NCBI GenBank assembly: GCA_002479405.1
Contig: DLMX01000111.1
Location: 6,689-30,980, forward strand
Direction of reading: 5' to 3'
DNA: 24,292 nucleotides
Source of the DNA: Methylophilaceae bacterium UBA7525
GTDB taxonomy: Bacteria > Pseudomonadota > Gammaproteobacteria > Burkholderiales > Methylophilaceae
Below are positions 1 to 7,045 of this stretch, one piece after another (positions within the stretch are counted from its first letter, which is position 1; each line of letters opens with the position of its first letter). A model generated the notes under the pieces. The model saw only the letters and a program-made list of their open reading frames with translations. It did no database searches and had not been told where the DNA came from. The position numbers and the translations under genes are program-made.

Positions 1-18
1 GCCCGCGTAGCCATTTAA

Positions 19-672
19 TCAGCGCCTCCCAAGATGCCGGACGAACCAGGCCGCCGCCTGCCTCGCCACTTCCTCCAGAGTACCCGGCTCATCGAACAGG
101 TGTGTGGCACCGGGGATGATGACCATCTCTCTCGTGCAATGCAGTTGTTCGTATGCATCCTGATTCAAATCGATTACCACATCGTCATGCCCACCCACCA
201 GCAACAGCACCGGACATTGCACCTGATGCAGCGCATGCGTGCCGGCCAAGTCAGGCCGGCCACCACGAGAAACCACTGCGCTGATTTCGTCACTGCTGGC
301 GGCCGCTGCCTGTAACGCTGCGGCAGCACCCGTGCTTGCGCCAAAGTAGCCGATAGGCAGACTCTGCAGCTCGCTCTGAGCTTTGATCCAGCTCGTCGCG
401 GCAAGCAGGCGCTGAGTCAGCAACGGAATATCAAACCGGGTCTGATAATCAAGATCCTCTTCCGGTGTCAACAGGTCCATCAGCAAAGTGCCGATACCGG
501 CTTCTCGCAGCACCTGTGCCACATAGTTGTTACGCGGACTGTGACGGCTGCTGCCGCTGCCGTGCGCAAACAGCACCAGACCTTGCGCATTTTCCGGCAA
601 TGCCAGCATGCCTTCGATATGCGCATAGTCTGCCGGTATCCGTACCAGTTTTTCCAAGGCGGCTGACATCAT
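19..672 (-). CDS. alpha/beta hydrolase (dienelactone hydrolase-like)
   Basis: This 217-residue protein belongs to the small cytosolic alpha/beta hydrolase group related to dienelactone hydrolases, often found alone or fused to phosphoribosyltransferases. The strand-turn HGSGSS (37-42) should form the oxyanion region. GASTG (111-115) is the nucleophile elbow with Ser113, Asp163 or Asp164 is the likely acid, and His191 in GATH is the likely base, so the triad looks complete. No signal peptide is visible. Two ATG codons are adjacent (667-672); AGGA lies about 6 nt upstream of the first, in a GGAGAAAGGA stretch, so the first is used here. It is the last gene of the amrB-amrA-amrS operon, 24 bp after amrS, which suggests a linked job, but its substrate cannot be told from sequence. 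The family call is firm; the function is open. Confidence 0.85.
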   Translation of the reverse strand: MMSAALEKLVRIPADYAHIEGMLALPENAQGLVLFAHGSGSSRHSPRNNYVAQVLREAGIGTLLMDLLTPEEDLDYQTRFDIPLLTQRLLAATSWIKAQSELQSLPIGYFGASTGAAAALQAAAASSDEISAVVSRGGRPDLAGTHALHQVQCPVLLLVGGHDDVVIDLNQDAYEQLHCTREMVIIPGATHLFDEPGTLEEVARQAAAWFVRHLGRR

Positions 673-696
673 GGAATCCTTTCTCCGGATGCTTGC

Positions 697-1782
697 TTAA
701 GCGTACTCTCGAATAGCGATCGGGATACGCTTGCGGCCAAAGCCGCCAGCGCGCTTGTCAAAACGCCCGGCGATTGCCGCATCACAAACCGGGCAACGGC
801 CTTTCTCACTCAGCAGATAGCGCTCTATGTTGTACCAGTCGCGCACAACCAGCGGGGTCTGGCAGCCGGGGCAAAACGTGGTGTCGCCCTCCTGATTGTG
901 CACATTACCGGTATAGACGTAACGCAGACCTTCGCTCAGCGCAATATCACGGGCACGTATCAACTTGCTGGCAGGTGTGGCCGGAACTCCCGGCATCTTG
1001 TAATCGGGATGGAAGGCGGAGAAATGCAGCGGCACATCGGAACCCAGCTCCTTCCGAATCCATTGGCACATGGCCGTCAGTTCGGCGTCGCTGTCGTTCT
1101 CACCCGGTATCAGCAAAGTGGTGATTTCGAGCCAGACATCCGTTTCATGCTTGAGATAGCGCAAGGTATCCAGCACCGGCTGCAGATGCGAGCCGGTCAG
1201 CTTGATGTAGAACTCATCGGTAAACGCCTTGAGATCGACGTTCGCCGCATCCATTTTTGCGTAAAAATCGCAGCGGGCGGCGTCATGCATATAGCCCGCC
1301 GTCACGGCCACGGTCTTGATGCCGCGCGCATGGCAGGCATCGGCCACATCCATGGCATACTCGGCGAAAATGACCGGGTCGTTGTAGGTGAAGGCGACGC
1401 TCTTGCAGCCCGACTGTTCCGCCGCGATGGCGATGGCTTCGGGCGATGCCTGGTCCATTAACCTATCCATATCGCGCGATTTGCTGATATCCCAGTTCTG
1501 GCAGAACTTGCAGGCCAAGTTGCAGCCGGCTGTGCCGAAGGACAGCACCGAGGAACCCGGATAAAAATGGTTGAGCGGTTTCTTCTCGATCGGGTCTATG
1601 CAGAAACCGGACGAGCGACCGTAGGTAGTGAGCAGCATCTCGTCGCCTTCGCGCATGCGCACGAAGCAGGCACCGCGCTGGCCATCATGCAGCCTGCAGT
1701 CGCGCGGACAGAGATCGCACTGCATGCGGCCGTCTGCCAGCATGTGCCAGTAACGCGCCTTGTATGCGGAATTCTGCGTCAT
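697..1782 (-). CDS. amrS: AmmeMemoRadiSam system radical SAM enzyme
   Basis: This is a 361-residue radical SAM protein related to pyruvate formate-lyase activating enzymes. The cluster motif CxxxCxxC is at Cys87, Cys91 and Cys94 (CNLACKFC) and should bind the [4Fe-4S] cluster that cleaves S-adenosylmethionine. An N-terminal Cys group (C22, C25, C29, C39) and a C-terminal CPGC/CPVC pair (C304, C307, C330, C333) could hold a further metal or Fe-S site. Its start overlaps the amrA stop by 4 bp (1779-1782), so translation is probably coupled. Family naming follows the constant genomic partnership with AMMECR1 and Memo proteins, both present here. The reaction and substrate are unknown to me. The usual annotation as PflA-like is a family resemblance only; no pyruvate formate-lyase gene is in the window. 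Confidence 0.93.
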   Translation of the reverse strand: MTQNSAYKARYWHMLADGRMQCDLCPRDCRLHDGQRGACFVRMREGDEMLLTTYGRSSGFCIDPIEKKPLNHFYPGSSVLSFGTAGCNLACKFCQNWDISKSRDMDRLMDQASPEAIAIAAEQSGCKSVAFTYNDPVIFAEYAMDVADACHARGIKTVAVTAGYMHDAARCDFYAKMDAANVDLKAFTDEFYIKLTGSHLQPVLDTLRYLKHETDVWLEITTLLIPGENDSDAELTAMCQWIRKELGSDVPLHFSAFHPDYKMPGVPATPASKLIRARDIALSEGLRYVYTGNVHNQEGDTTFCPGCQTPLVVRDWYNIERYLLSEKGRCPVCDAAIAGRFDKRAGGFGRKRIPIAIREYA

Positions 1783-2393
1783 GCCGTCATCCTCCTGGCT
1801 TCGATTGAGCGTGCAGCATCGCTTTCCCTGAACTTCTGCACCGTGTAACGGTAGAGCCGGACTTCCTCATGCCAGAAACTGGCCGGCAAACCGGCTTTCT
1901 GCTTGAGGCGCGCCATGAAATCACGCACCTCGGGCAACTGTTCCCAAACCTGCGGCAGGAAGGTGCTGCGATAGCTGCCGAATTCCAGCACCACGCCATC
2001 CAGACCGGCACGCAACTGCGACCAGACTTCCTGCTCATCTTGGAACTGCAGCGGCTGCATGGCGGACAACAGGGAAACCTCCACCTCCGTCTCATCCAGT
2101 TCATCCGCCTGCAAGGGCGAGAACCTGGGATCGCGGAAGGCGGCGGCATGAGCGTTGGCCTTGAGGTCATGCAGCAGCGGGCGGTAGGCCTGCAGGGTAC
2201 CTATGCAGCCACGCAACTGGCGCCGCTGTGTCAGCGTAACGAAGGTGGCTCCATGTTGCTGCAGACGCGGCAGGCTCTGGTCGACCGCAGGTGCAGGCAA
2301 GGCCAGTGCCTGTGCAATTTCGCGCCGTGCCAGCGGCACCAGAATTTGGCCGAGGTCCTCCTGCAGCAATGTATTTTCCTGAAAATCCGTCAT
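1779..2393 (-). CDS. amrA: AmmeMemoRadiSam system protein A (AMMECR1 family)
   Basis: This 204-residue protein carries the AMMECR1 hallmark LRGCIG (60-65), a nearly invariant motif of a family found from archaea to humans. The remaining fold regions, such as the FRDPRF stretch and the VEVSLLS strand, also fit. The start chosen is the ATG at 2391-2393 (MTDFQENT). An in-frame extension to 2522 would run back into amrB and has an Arg- and Cys-rich composition unlike the family, so it was dropped. The gap to the amrB stop (2395-2397) is 1 bp and the stop overlaps amrS by 4 bp. This is the tightest linkage in the operon and argues for fixed stoichiometry. A catalytic or binding role has been proposed for the conserved Cys but is not established. 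Confidence 0.93.
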   Translation of the reverse strand: MTDFQENTLLQEDLGQILVPLARREIAQALALPAPAVDQSLPRLQQHGATFVTLTQRRQLRGCIGTLQAYRPLLHDLKANAHAAAFRDPRFSPLQADELDETEVEVSLLSAMQPLQFQDEQEVWSQLRAGLDGVVLEFGSYRSTFLPQVWEQLPEVRDFMARLKQKAGLPASFWHEEVRLYRYTVQKFRESDAARSIEARRMTA

Positions 2394-2394
2394 C

Positions 2395-3210
2395 TCATTC
2401 CGCCTCCGTCGCCGAAAACAGAAAGGAGGCATAGCCCACCACGCGGGCCTTGTCACCTGCCGTATCGCCGGAATTGCACAGTTGCAGCAATTGCGGCAGC
2501 AGGCCATGTGTCCTGGCCGCATGAATCAGACCATTGATTCCCGCGCCGCCACAGGCTTGCTCCGGACCCAGGTCTTCCTGCAATCCGAGTATGCGGTCGA
2601 CCGTGTTTCGATCAACACGCTGCGCCTCGCCATAGGACAGAAAATGAGAAAGGTCGGAGCTGATGACGATCAGCGTTTCATCCCCGCCCCAGACCGCATC
2701 CAGCACTTGCGCCACCTCAGCCGGACTGGCACTGCCGACCACCAGCGGCACCAGCTTGAAATCATCCAGCACCGCCTGCAGAAACGGCAGTTGCACTTCC
2801 AGGGAATGCTCCTGTGCATGTGCGGGAGAACTGACGACAACCTGCGGCAGCATCTGCAATTTATTCATCGCAGACTGGTCGAGTTCGACCCTGCCCAGCG
2901 GAGTCACAAACGATTGCACGTCAGGCAATGCAAGACCGCGAACCGGCACACGATGCGCCGGCCCGACGAGGACAACACGGCGAATGGTGTAGCGCAATGG
3001 CAGCAAGCGGGCATAGGCCATGGCTGCGGTCGGGCCGGAATAGACATAGCCGGCATGAGGTACCACGAGCGCTTTGGGCACTGGTGCAGTCGTACCGGGA
3101 GCCAAATCCCGGGCTGCCTCATGCAGCATCGAGTGAACGTGCGCAACCAGCACCTGTCCATCCTCAGGATAGAAAGTACCCGCCATCGCCGCCTGTCGTA
3201 TCGTCTGCAT
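2395..3210 (-). CDS. amrB: AmmeMemoRadiSam system protein B (Memo family)
   Basis: This 271-residue Memo-family protein has the fold of class III (LigB-like) extradiol dioxygenases. Visible conserved parts are PHAGY (His52), GPAH (His86), EHSLEVQLPF (134-143), SSDLSH (184-189) and the CGGAG segment with Cys220. His52, His86 and Cys220 line up with the metal-site residues described for human MEMO1 (His49, His81, Cys244), so metal binding is plausible. Length matches prokaryotic members. The start at 3210 is fixed by a strong GGAGG about 5 nt upstream. It is the first gene of the operon, and a sigma-70-like promoter lies about 60-95 bp upstream. No enzymatic reaction is established for the bacterial proteins. 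Confidence 0.93.
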   Translation of the reverse strand: MQTIRQAAMAGTFYPEDGQVLVAHVHSMLHEAARDLAPGTTAPVPKALVVPHAGYVYSGPTAAMAYARLLPLRYTIRRVVLVGPAHRVPVRGLALPDVQSFVTPLGRVELDQSAMNKLQMLPQVVVSSPAHAQEHSLEVQLPFLQAVLDDFKLVPLVVGSASPAEVAQVLDAVWGGDETLIVISSDLSHFLSYGEAQRVDRNTVDRILGLQEDLGPEQACGGAGINGLIHAARTHGLLPQLLQLCNSGDTAGDKARVVGYASFLFSATEAE

Positions 3211-3455
3211 GCATACCTCCGTTCAATGCCAAAACTACCGAATGAATCACCACCGGCGAACCCGCCTGTGTTCTGTAAATATCTGGTCGATAAGGCAATT
3301 TATCAAGAGCAGGGGCAAAGAAAAATCCGCGCAAGCACTTAAGCCCACGATTGAATCGGCACTATGCAATCAATATCTTGCGATCAACACGATGCCATCG
3401 AATGGCGCCGGATCAGCTGGTGTGACCGGCCATGGCAGAAGAGGACGTCTGTACG
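3211..3455. other. intergenic region between amrB and thiO
   Basis: This 245-bp stretch separates two minus-strand genes. It holds the candidate amrB promoter and, nearer thiO, two hairpins. One is an 8-bp stem GCCGG(A)TCA/TGACCGGC with one bulged A (3407-3430). The other is a 5-bp stem GCCAT/ATGGC (3394-3406). Neither is followed by a T run on the minus strand, so neither is a classical intrinsic terminator; they may mark the 3' end of the thiO transcript. No convincing coding sequence was seen. Confidence 0.5.
3271..3306 (-). promoter_or_regulatory. candidate sigma-70 promoter of the amrB operon
   Basis: On the minus strand TTGATA (3301-3306, 5 of 6 match to TTGACA) is followed after exactly 17 bp by GATATT (3278-3283, 4 of 6 match to TATAAT). 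Transcription would start near 3271, giving a 5' leader of about 60 nt before the amrB ATG. No other comparably spaced pair was noticed in this intergenic region. Confidence 0.45.
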
Positions 3456-4532
3456 CTAGAGCGGGAAAGCGAAAGGCGTGTGATCGAGGAACGGCTGCTC
3501 GCCGCAGATCAGCGCAGCCACGATTTTCGCGCTGCCCGGCGCCATGGTCAGACCATAACGGAAATGACCGGTATTCAAATAAAGATTTTCGATCTGCGGA
3601 TGGGCGGCGATAGTAGGCAGGTTCTCCGGAGTGCCGGGCCGCAAGCCGCTCCAGTGCTTGAGTATTGGCAATTCGGCCAGCTCGGGCATGATGGCTACCG
3701 CTTTTGCCCTGAGTTCGTCACGCGCGGTTTCCGTCGTACGCGGGTCAAAACCGACATCCTCCAGCGTGCTGCCGACCAGCAGCAGGCCATCCTTGCGCGG
3801 AATCATGTAGAAACCTTCGCGATACACCATGTGCTCAAGGTTCCGTTGCGGACGATAAAGCAGGATCTGGCCGCGCATGGGCTTGATCTTCAGTTTGCTG
3901 GCGGTTTCCCTCAGGAGATCGAAGCTCCAGGCACCGGAAGTCACCACAAACTTGTCTGCCTGCAGTTTTTCGCCGCTAACCGTCTCCCATTCGTGCATGC
4001 TGCCGGACCCGCTCAATGGCTTGAGTTCGGTTCCCTCCAGTAGCGTGACATTGTTCTGCTCCAGCCAGGCACGCATGGCCTGCATCACATGCGGCGGACG
4101 CGCCTGACTGACACCAGGCAGCCACAAGGCATCGTCACCGGCCGGCGACTGCACGCCAAAGGCGGCAGCGGAAGCGGGTTGAGCGACATAGTCGTAACGC
4201 CGGCACCAGTCGAGCGCGGCCTCGCGGTCGAACGCCGGCAGTAGCAACATACCGCTTTTCAGCAGCTCGCAATCGACGCCAGTCTCCTCCAGCAGCCGCT
4301 GGCATATAGCCGGATACAAACGGGTGCCTGAATGCGTGAGCTGGTTGACGGCATCGCCATACATCCAGGGCAGCAAGGGGAACAGGATGCCGCCGCCGGC
4401 CCAGGATGACTCACCGGAAGTCTGACTGGCAATGCGACCGCGCTCGACGATCGTCACCCGGCAGCCACGCCCCACCAGTTCCATTGCCGTCATGGCACCG
4501 ACGATGCCACCCCCTGCGATCATTACATGCAT
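3456..4532 (-). CDS. thiO: FAD-dependent glycine oxidase ThiO-like protein
   Basis: This protein of about 358 residues belongs to the D-amino acid oxidase (DAO) family of flavoenzymes. The N-terminal GGGIVG Rossmann motif, with an acidic residue (VER) at the end of the second strand, binds FAD. The C-terminal GLRPGTPENLP and NTGHFRYGLTMAPGSA segments are typical of ThiO glycine oxidases, which make iminoglycine for the thiazole of thiamine. Other DAO-family oxidases remain possible. The start is uncertain: the ATG at 4530-4532 puts the FAD strand right at the N terminus as usual, whereas a GTG at 4536-4538 would add two residues; neither has a clear Shine-Dalgarno site. No thiamine genes and no TPP riboswitch motif are nearby, so the pathway role is inferred from family only. 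Confidence 0.8.
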   Translation of the reverse strand: MHVMIAGGGIVGAMTAMELVGRGCRVTIVERGRIASQTSGESSWAGGGILFPLLPWMYGDAVNQLTHSGTRLYPAICQRLLEETGVDCELLKSGMLLLPAFDREAALDWCRRYDYVAQPASAAAFGVQSPAGDDALWLPGVSQARPPHVMQAMRAWLEQNNVTLLEGTELKPLSGSGSMHEWETVSGEKLQADKFVVTSGAWSFDLLRETASKLKIKPMRGQILLYRPQRNLEHMVYREGFYMIPRKDGLLLVGSTLEDVGFDPRTTETARDELRAKAVAIMPELAELPILKHWSGLRPGTPENLPTIAAHPQIENLYLNTGHFRYGLTMAPGSAKIVAALICGEQPFLDHTPFAFPL

Positions 4533-4570
4533 ACTCACGGATTAGTGTCTTTCACTGAAAGTCGCCCTGT

Positions 4571-4600
4571 TATTGAATGGCATTGAATGCTACTGAATCC
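4571..4600. repeat. three tandem 10-bp repeats (consensus yATTGAATgs)
   Basis: Three consecutive decamers read TATTGAATGG, CATTGAATGC and TACTGAATCC. The first two differ at the ends only; the third keeps TGAAT. The 10-bp period equals about one helical turn, so the same face of DNA is repeated three times, as in direct-repeat regulator sites. The array is 39 bp upstream of the thiO start and 119 bp upstream of kdsD. Confidence 0.6.
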
Positions 4601-4654
4601 TTGTAGCAACTATTTACCTGCCGGCTTAAGGCAAAAATTATGCCTAGTTTCGCA

Positions 4655-4666
4655 AAAACCGGTTTT
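4655..4666. promoter_or_regulatory. 12-bp perfect palindrome, operator candidate
   Basis: AAAACCGGTTTT is a perfect palindrome located 53-64 bp upstream of the kdsD ATG, just upstream of the proposed -35 region. The position would suit an activator or repressor site, but no regulator is recognised. Confidence 0.3.
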
Positions 4667-4682
4667 ATTTGTGTTTTCAACC

Positions 4683-4711
4683 TTTATTCAAGCCTGAATC
4701 CCTTTTATACT
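4683..4711 (+). promoter_or_regulatory. candidate kdsD promoter with near-zero leader
   Basis: TATACT (4706-4711, 5 of 6 match) sits 7 bp before the kdsD ATG at 4719. A poor -35 (TTTATT, 4683-4688) lies 17 bp upstream of it. If this promoter is used, RNA would begin at or beside the A of the ATG, a leaderless mRNA. This agrees with the lack of any Shine-Dalgarno sequence before the ATG. Confidence 0.35.
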
Positions 4712-4718
4712 TGGTGTT

Positions 4719-5744
4719 ATGGAGATAAGCCAAAGCCACCAATACGAGGGCTCAGTCATCAACAGCAATTCCAAGGCTGGTCGATCCCCGCTGGGACTTG
4801 CCAGAGAAGTCTTACTGATTGAATCACGTGAACTCGAAAGTATAGCGAATCGTCTGGATCAGCGATTCTCTGAAGCTGTCGACCTCATTTTACAGTGCCG
4901 TGGGCGCGTTGTGGTGAGCGGCATGGGCAAATCCGGACATATCGGCCGCAAGATCGCCTCCACACTCGCCAGCACCGGCAGTCCGGCATTTTTCGTACAT
5001 CCTGGCGAGGCCAGCCATGGCGACCTCGGCATGATCACGGCGGACGACCTGCTGATTGCCTTGTCCAACTCCGGCGAGAGCGACGAACTGCTGTCCATCC
5101 TGCCCGTGATCAAACGCTTGGGTGCAAAAATCATCAGCATCAGTGGCAACCCCAGCTCCACCCTCGCCCGCGAATCCGATGTACATCTGGATGCACATGT
5201 CAGCCAGGAAGCCTGCCCGCTCGGACTGGCTCCGACGGCCAGCACGACCGCAATGCTGGCGCTGGGCGATGCGCTTGCCGTCACGGTGCTGGATCAGCGC
5301 GGTTTCTCCGCCGAGGATTTCGCCCGTTCCCATCCGGGGGGCAGCCTTGGCCGCAAACTCCTGATCCACGTATCGGACATCATGCGCAAGGATGCCGCGA
5401 TCCCCAGCGTCAAGCTGGATGCAGCCCTGACCGATGGTCTGCTGGAAATGACGCGCAAGGGGCTGGGCATGACGGCAATTGTCGATGCCAGCAACAAACC
5501 CGTGGGCATCTTTACCGACGGCGACCTGCGCCGCGCCTTCGAGGATGGCATCAGTGTCAGCGCCACACGCATACAGCAGGTAATGCATGCCAACCCGTGC
5601 ACCATCACACCGGAGCAGCTAGCGGTAGAGGCTGTGGAAATCATGGAAAACCGCAAAATCAACGGCCTCCTGGTCGTCGACCAACAAGGAACCCTGGTCG
5701 GTGCATTGAACATGCTCGATCTGTTAACAGCAAAGGTTATTTAA
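4719..5744 (+). CDS. kdsD: D-arabinose 5-phosphate isomerase (KpsF/GutQ family)
   Basis: This 341-residue enzyme interconverts ribulose 5-phosphate and arabinose 5-phosphate, the first committed step toward Kdo for LPS. A sugar isomerase (SIS) domain spans roughly residues 50-200, with GMGKSGHIGRK (69-79), NSGES (117-121) and EACPLGLAPT (164-173), and SHPGGSLGRK follows (204-213). Two CBS domains occupy about 215-341. Its length is close to E. coli KdsD (328); the extra residues are at the N terminus, before the conserved LAREVL. The ATG at 4719 has no Shine-Dalgarno site, but no better start exists before the conserved region. Its TAA is directly followed by the GTG of kdsC, so it heads the LPS operon. 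Confidence 0.95.
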   Translation: MEISQSHQYEGSVINSNSKAGRSPLGLAREVLLIESRELESIANRLDQRFSEAVDLILQCRGRVVVSGMGKSGHIGRKIASTLASTGSPAFFVHPGEASHGDLGMITADDLLIALSNSGESDELLSILPVIKRLGAKIISISGNPSSTLARESDVHLDAHVSQEACPLGLAPTASTTAMLALGDALAVTVLDQRGFSAEDFARSHPGGSLGRKLLIHVSDIMRKDAAIPSVKLDAALTDGLLEMTRKGLGMTAIVDASNKPVGIFTDGDLRRAFEDGISVSATRIQQVMHANPCTITPEQLAVEAVEIMENRKINGLLVVDQQGTLVGALNMLDLLTAKVI

Positions 5745-6278
5745 GTGAGTGAATCAAGCCCTGTAGTTGAACGTGCGAAACGTATCAAGGTCATTATTTT
5801 TGATGTAGATGGTGTCATGACCGATGGCAGCCTGATGATAGGCGACGACGGTCAGGAGTACAAAAGCTTCCATTCCCTCGACGGGCTGGGCATGAAGTTG
5901 CTGAAAGCCAGCGGCGTGGAGATGGCCATCATCACCGGCCGCACGTCCAACGTGGTAACCAAGCGTGCCGAGACCACCGGCATCGCACATTTCTATCAGG
6001 GTGTGGAAGACAAGCTGGAGGCCTTCGAGGATCTGGTCAGGAAAATGAATGTCAGTCCGGAAGAATGCGCCTTCATGGGCGACGATGTGGTGGACTTGCC
6101 ACCAATGCGCCGCGCCGGTCTGGCGATTGCCGTGCCGAGCGCTACGCCGCTGGTCAAGGAATATGCCCATTACACCACACAGGCACAGGCCGGCCGCGGC
6201 GCCGTGCGTGAGGCCTGCGAACTGCTGATGAAAGCACAAGGCACTTTTGACGCGCAGATGGCGCAATTTTTCAAGTAG
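5745..6278 (+). CDS. kdsC: 3-deoxy-D-manno-octulosonate 8-phosphate phosphatase
   Basis: This 177-residue HAD-family phosphatase removes the phosphate from Kdo-8-phosphate, releasing Kdo. HAD motif I is DVDG with nucleophile Asp20 and Asp22, motif II is ITGR (63-66), and motif III is GDDVVD (112-117). The C-terminal GGRGAVREVC-like segment (GRGAVREAC) is a KdsC signature. The start is GTG at 5745, immediately after the kdsD stop, with AAAGG about 8 nt upstream inside kdsD. An ATG start would cut into the conserved N terminus, so GTG is preferred. The kdsA step of the pathway is not in the window. Confidence 0.95.
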   Translation: MSESSPVVERAKRIKVIIFDVDGVMTDGSLMIGDDGQEYKSFHSLDGLGMKLLKASGVEMAIITGRTSNVVTKRAETTGIAHFYQGVEDKLEAFEDLVRKMNVSPEECAFMGDDVVDLPPMRRAGLAIAVPSATPLVKEYAHYTTQAQAGRGAVREACELLMKAQGTFDAQMAQFFK

Positions 6279-6295
6279 GTCGGCTGGCAAACCGC

Positions 6296-7033
6296 ATGCA
6301 TGCGCGCCCCACCATACTGCTTCCACTGGTTCTCCTGGCCATACTGGCCATGCTGACCTTCTGGATCGACTACAGCGTGCAGGCGCCGGAGCCGAAAGTG
6401 GACGGTAGCAACCGGCATGACCCGGACTATGTGCTGAACAACTTCATCACCACTCGCAGTGATGAAAAAGGGGATTTGCGTTACCGCCTGACTGCTGACG
6501 AAATGCGGCATTACCCGGATGACGATACGACGGAACTGGATCTGCCACACTTTACGCGTTTTGAGATCGGCAAGCCTTTTACACTGATTGAAGGTAAAAA
6601 AGGCTTCGTTTCCAGCGGTGCGGACAAGATCGAGTTCGTGGATGATGTCAAAGTAGTGCGCCAGGCCTATAACGGCAAGGGCGAGATGGTCGTGCTGACC
6701 GACCGGCTGGATGTGTTTCCCGACGACGAGCGAGCCGTTACCGACCGGCCCGTGATCATCACCCAGGAACCGAAAACCGTGATTCACGCCACCGGCATGA
6801 TCTATGACAAGAAGAGCCAGACTGTGCAACTCATGAAACGGGTCAAGGCGCATTACGAGAAGCCGAAGATGGATACATCCAGCACGCCCAATGATCAGAA
6901 TCGCAGGGCAGCGGATGCCATGCGGCTGGAGTCGGACATGAACGCTGCTGCGAACCAGACCGAACGCAAAGTAAGGCCGGCTGGCGCAGTTCAGCCTGAA
7001 ATCAAGTTGAATTTAAGCAAAGATATAGATTGA
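6296..7033 (+). CDS. lptC: LPS export ABC transporter periplasmic protein LptC
   Basis: LptC is an inner-membrane-anchored protein that passes LPS from the LptB2FG transporter to LptA. One N-terminal membrane helix (about residues 5-25) precedes a periplasmic LptC beta-jellyroll domain that continues to about residue 185. The family is usually near 190-200 residues; this one has 245. The extra 50-60 residues at the C terminus are charged and low in predicted structure, with no cysteine or membrane segment. The Shine-Dalgarno site is weak. It sits between kdsC and lptA, the standard order. Confidence 0.9.
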   Translation: MHARPTILLPLVLLAILAMLTFWIDYSVQAPEPKVDGSNRHDPDYVLNNFITTRSDEKGDLRYRLTADEMRHYPDDDTTELDLPHFTRFEIGKPFTLIEGKKGFVSSGADKIEFVDDVKVVRQAYNGKGEMVVLTDRLDVFPDDERAVTDRPVIITQEPKTVIHATGMIYDKKSQTVQLMKRVKAHYEKPKMDTSSTPNDQNRRAADAMRLESDMNAAANQTERKVRPAGAVQPEIKLNLSKDID

Positions 7034-7045
7034 TCCGGAGATCAT

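Larger units (their letters stand above)
4533..4718. other. divergent intergenic region thiO/kdsD
   Basis: This region of about 185 bp lies between divergent genes and is AT-rich compared with its surroundings. It contains three 10-bp direct repeats (4571-4600), a small hairpin AGGCA/TGCCT (4629-4645), a 12-bp palindrome (4655-4666) and a -10-like box next to kdsD. No gene is supported. Confidence 0.6.

Noticed and set aside
2394..2522. N-terminal extension of amrA by 43 residues
   Set aside because: It overlaps the end of amrB, is Arg/Cys-rich and unlike the family; the ATG at 2393 fits the 1-bp spacing.
3394..3430. Intrinsic terminator after thiO
   Set aside because: The stems are real, but no T run follows on the minus strand, so a classical terminator is not supported.
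4533..4718. TPP riboswitch upstream of thiO
   Set aside because: I looked for the thi-box conserved segments on the minus strand and saw none; the region holds short repeats instead.
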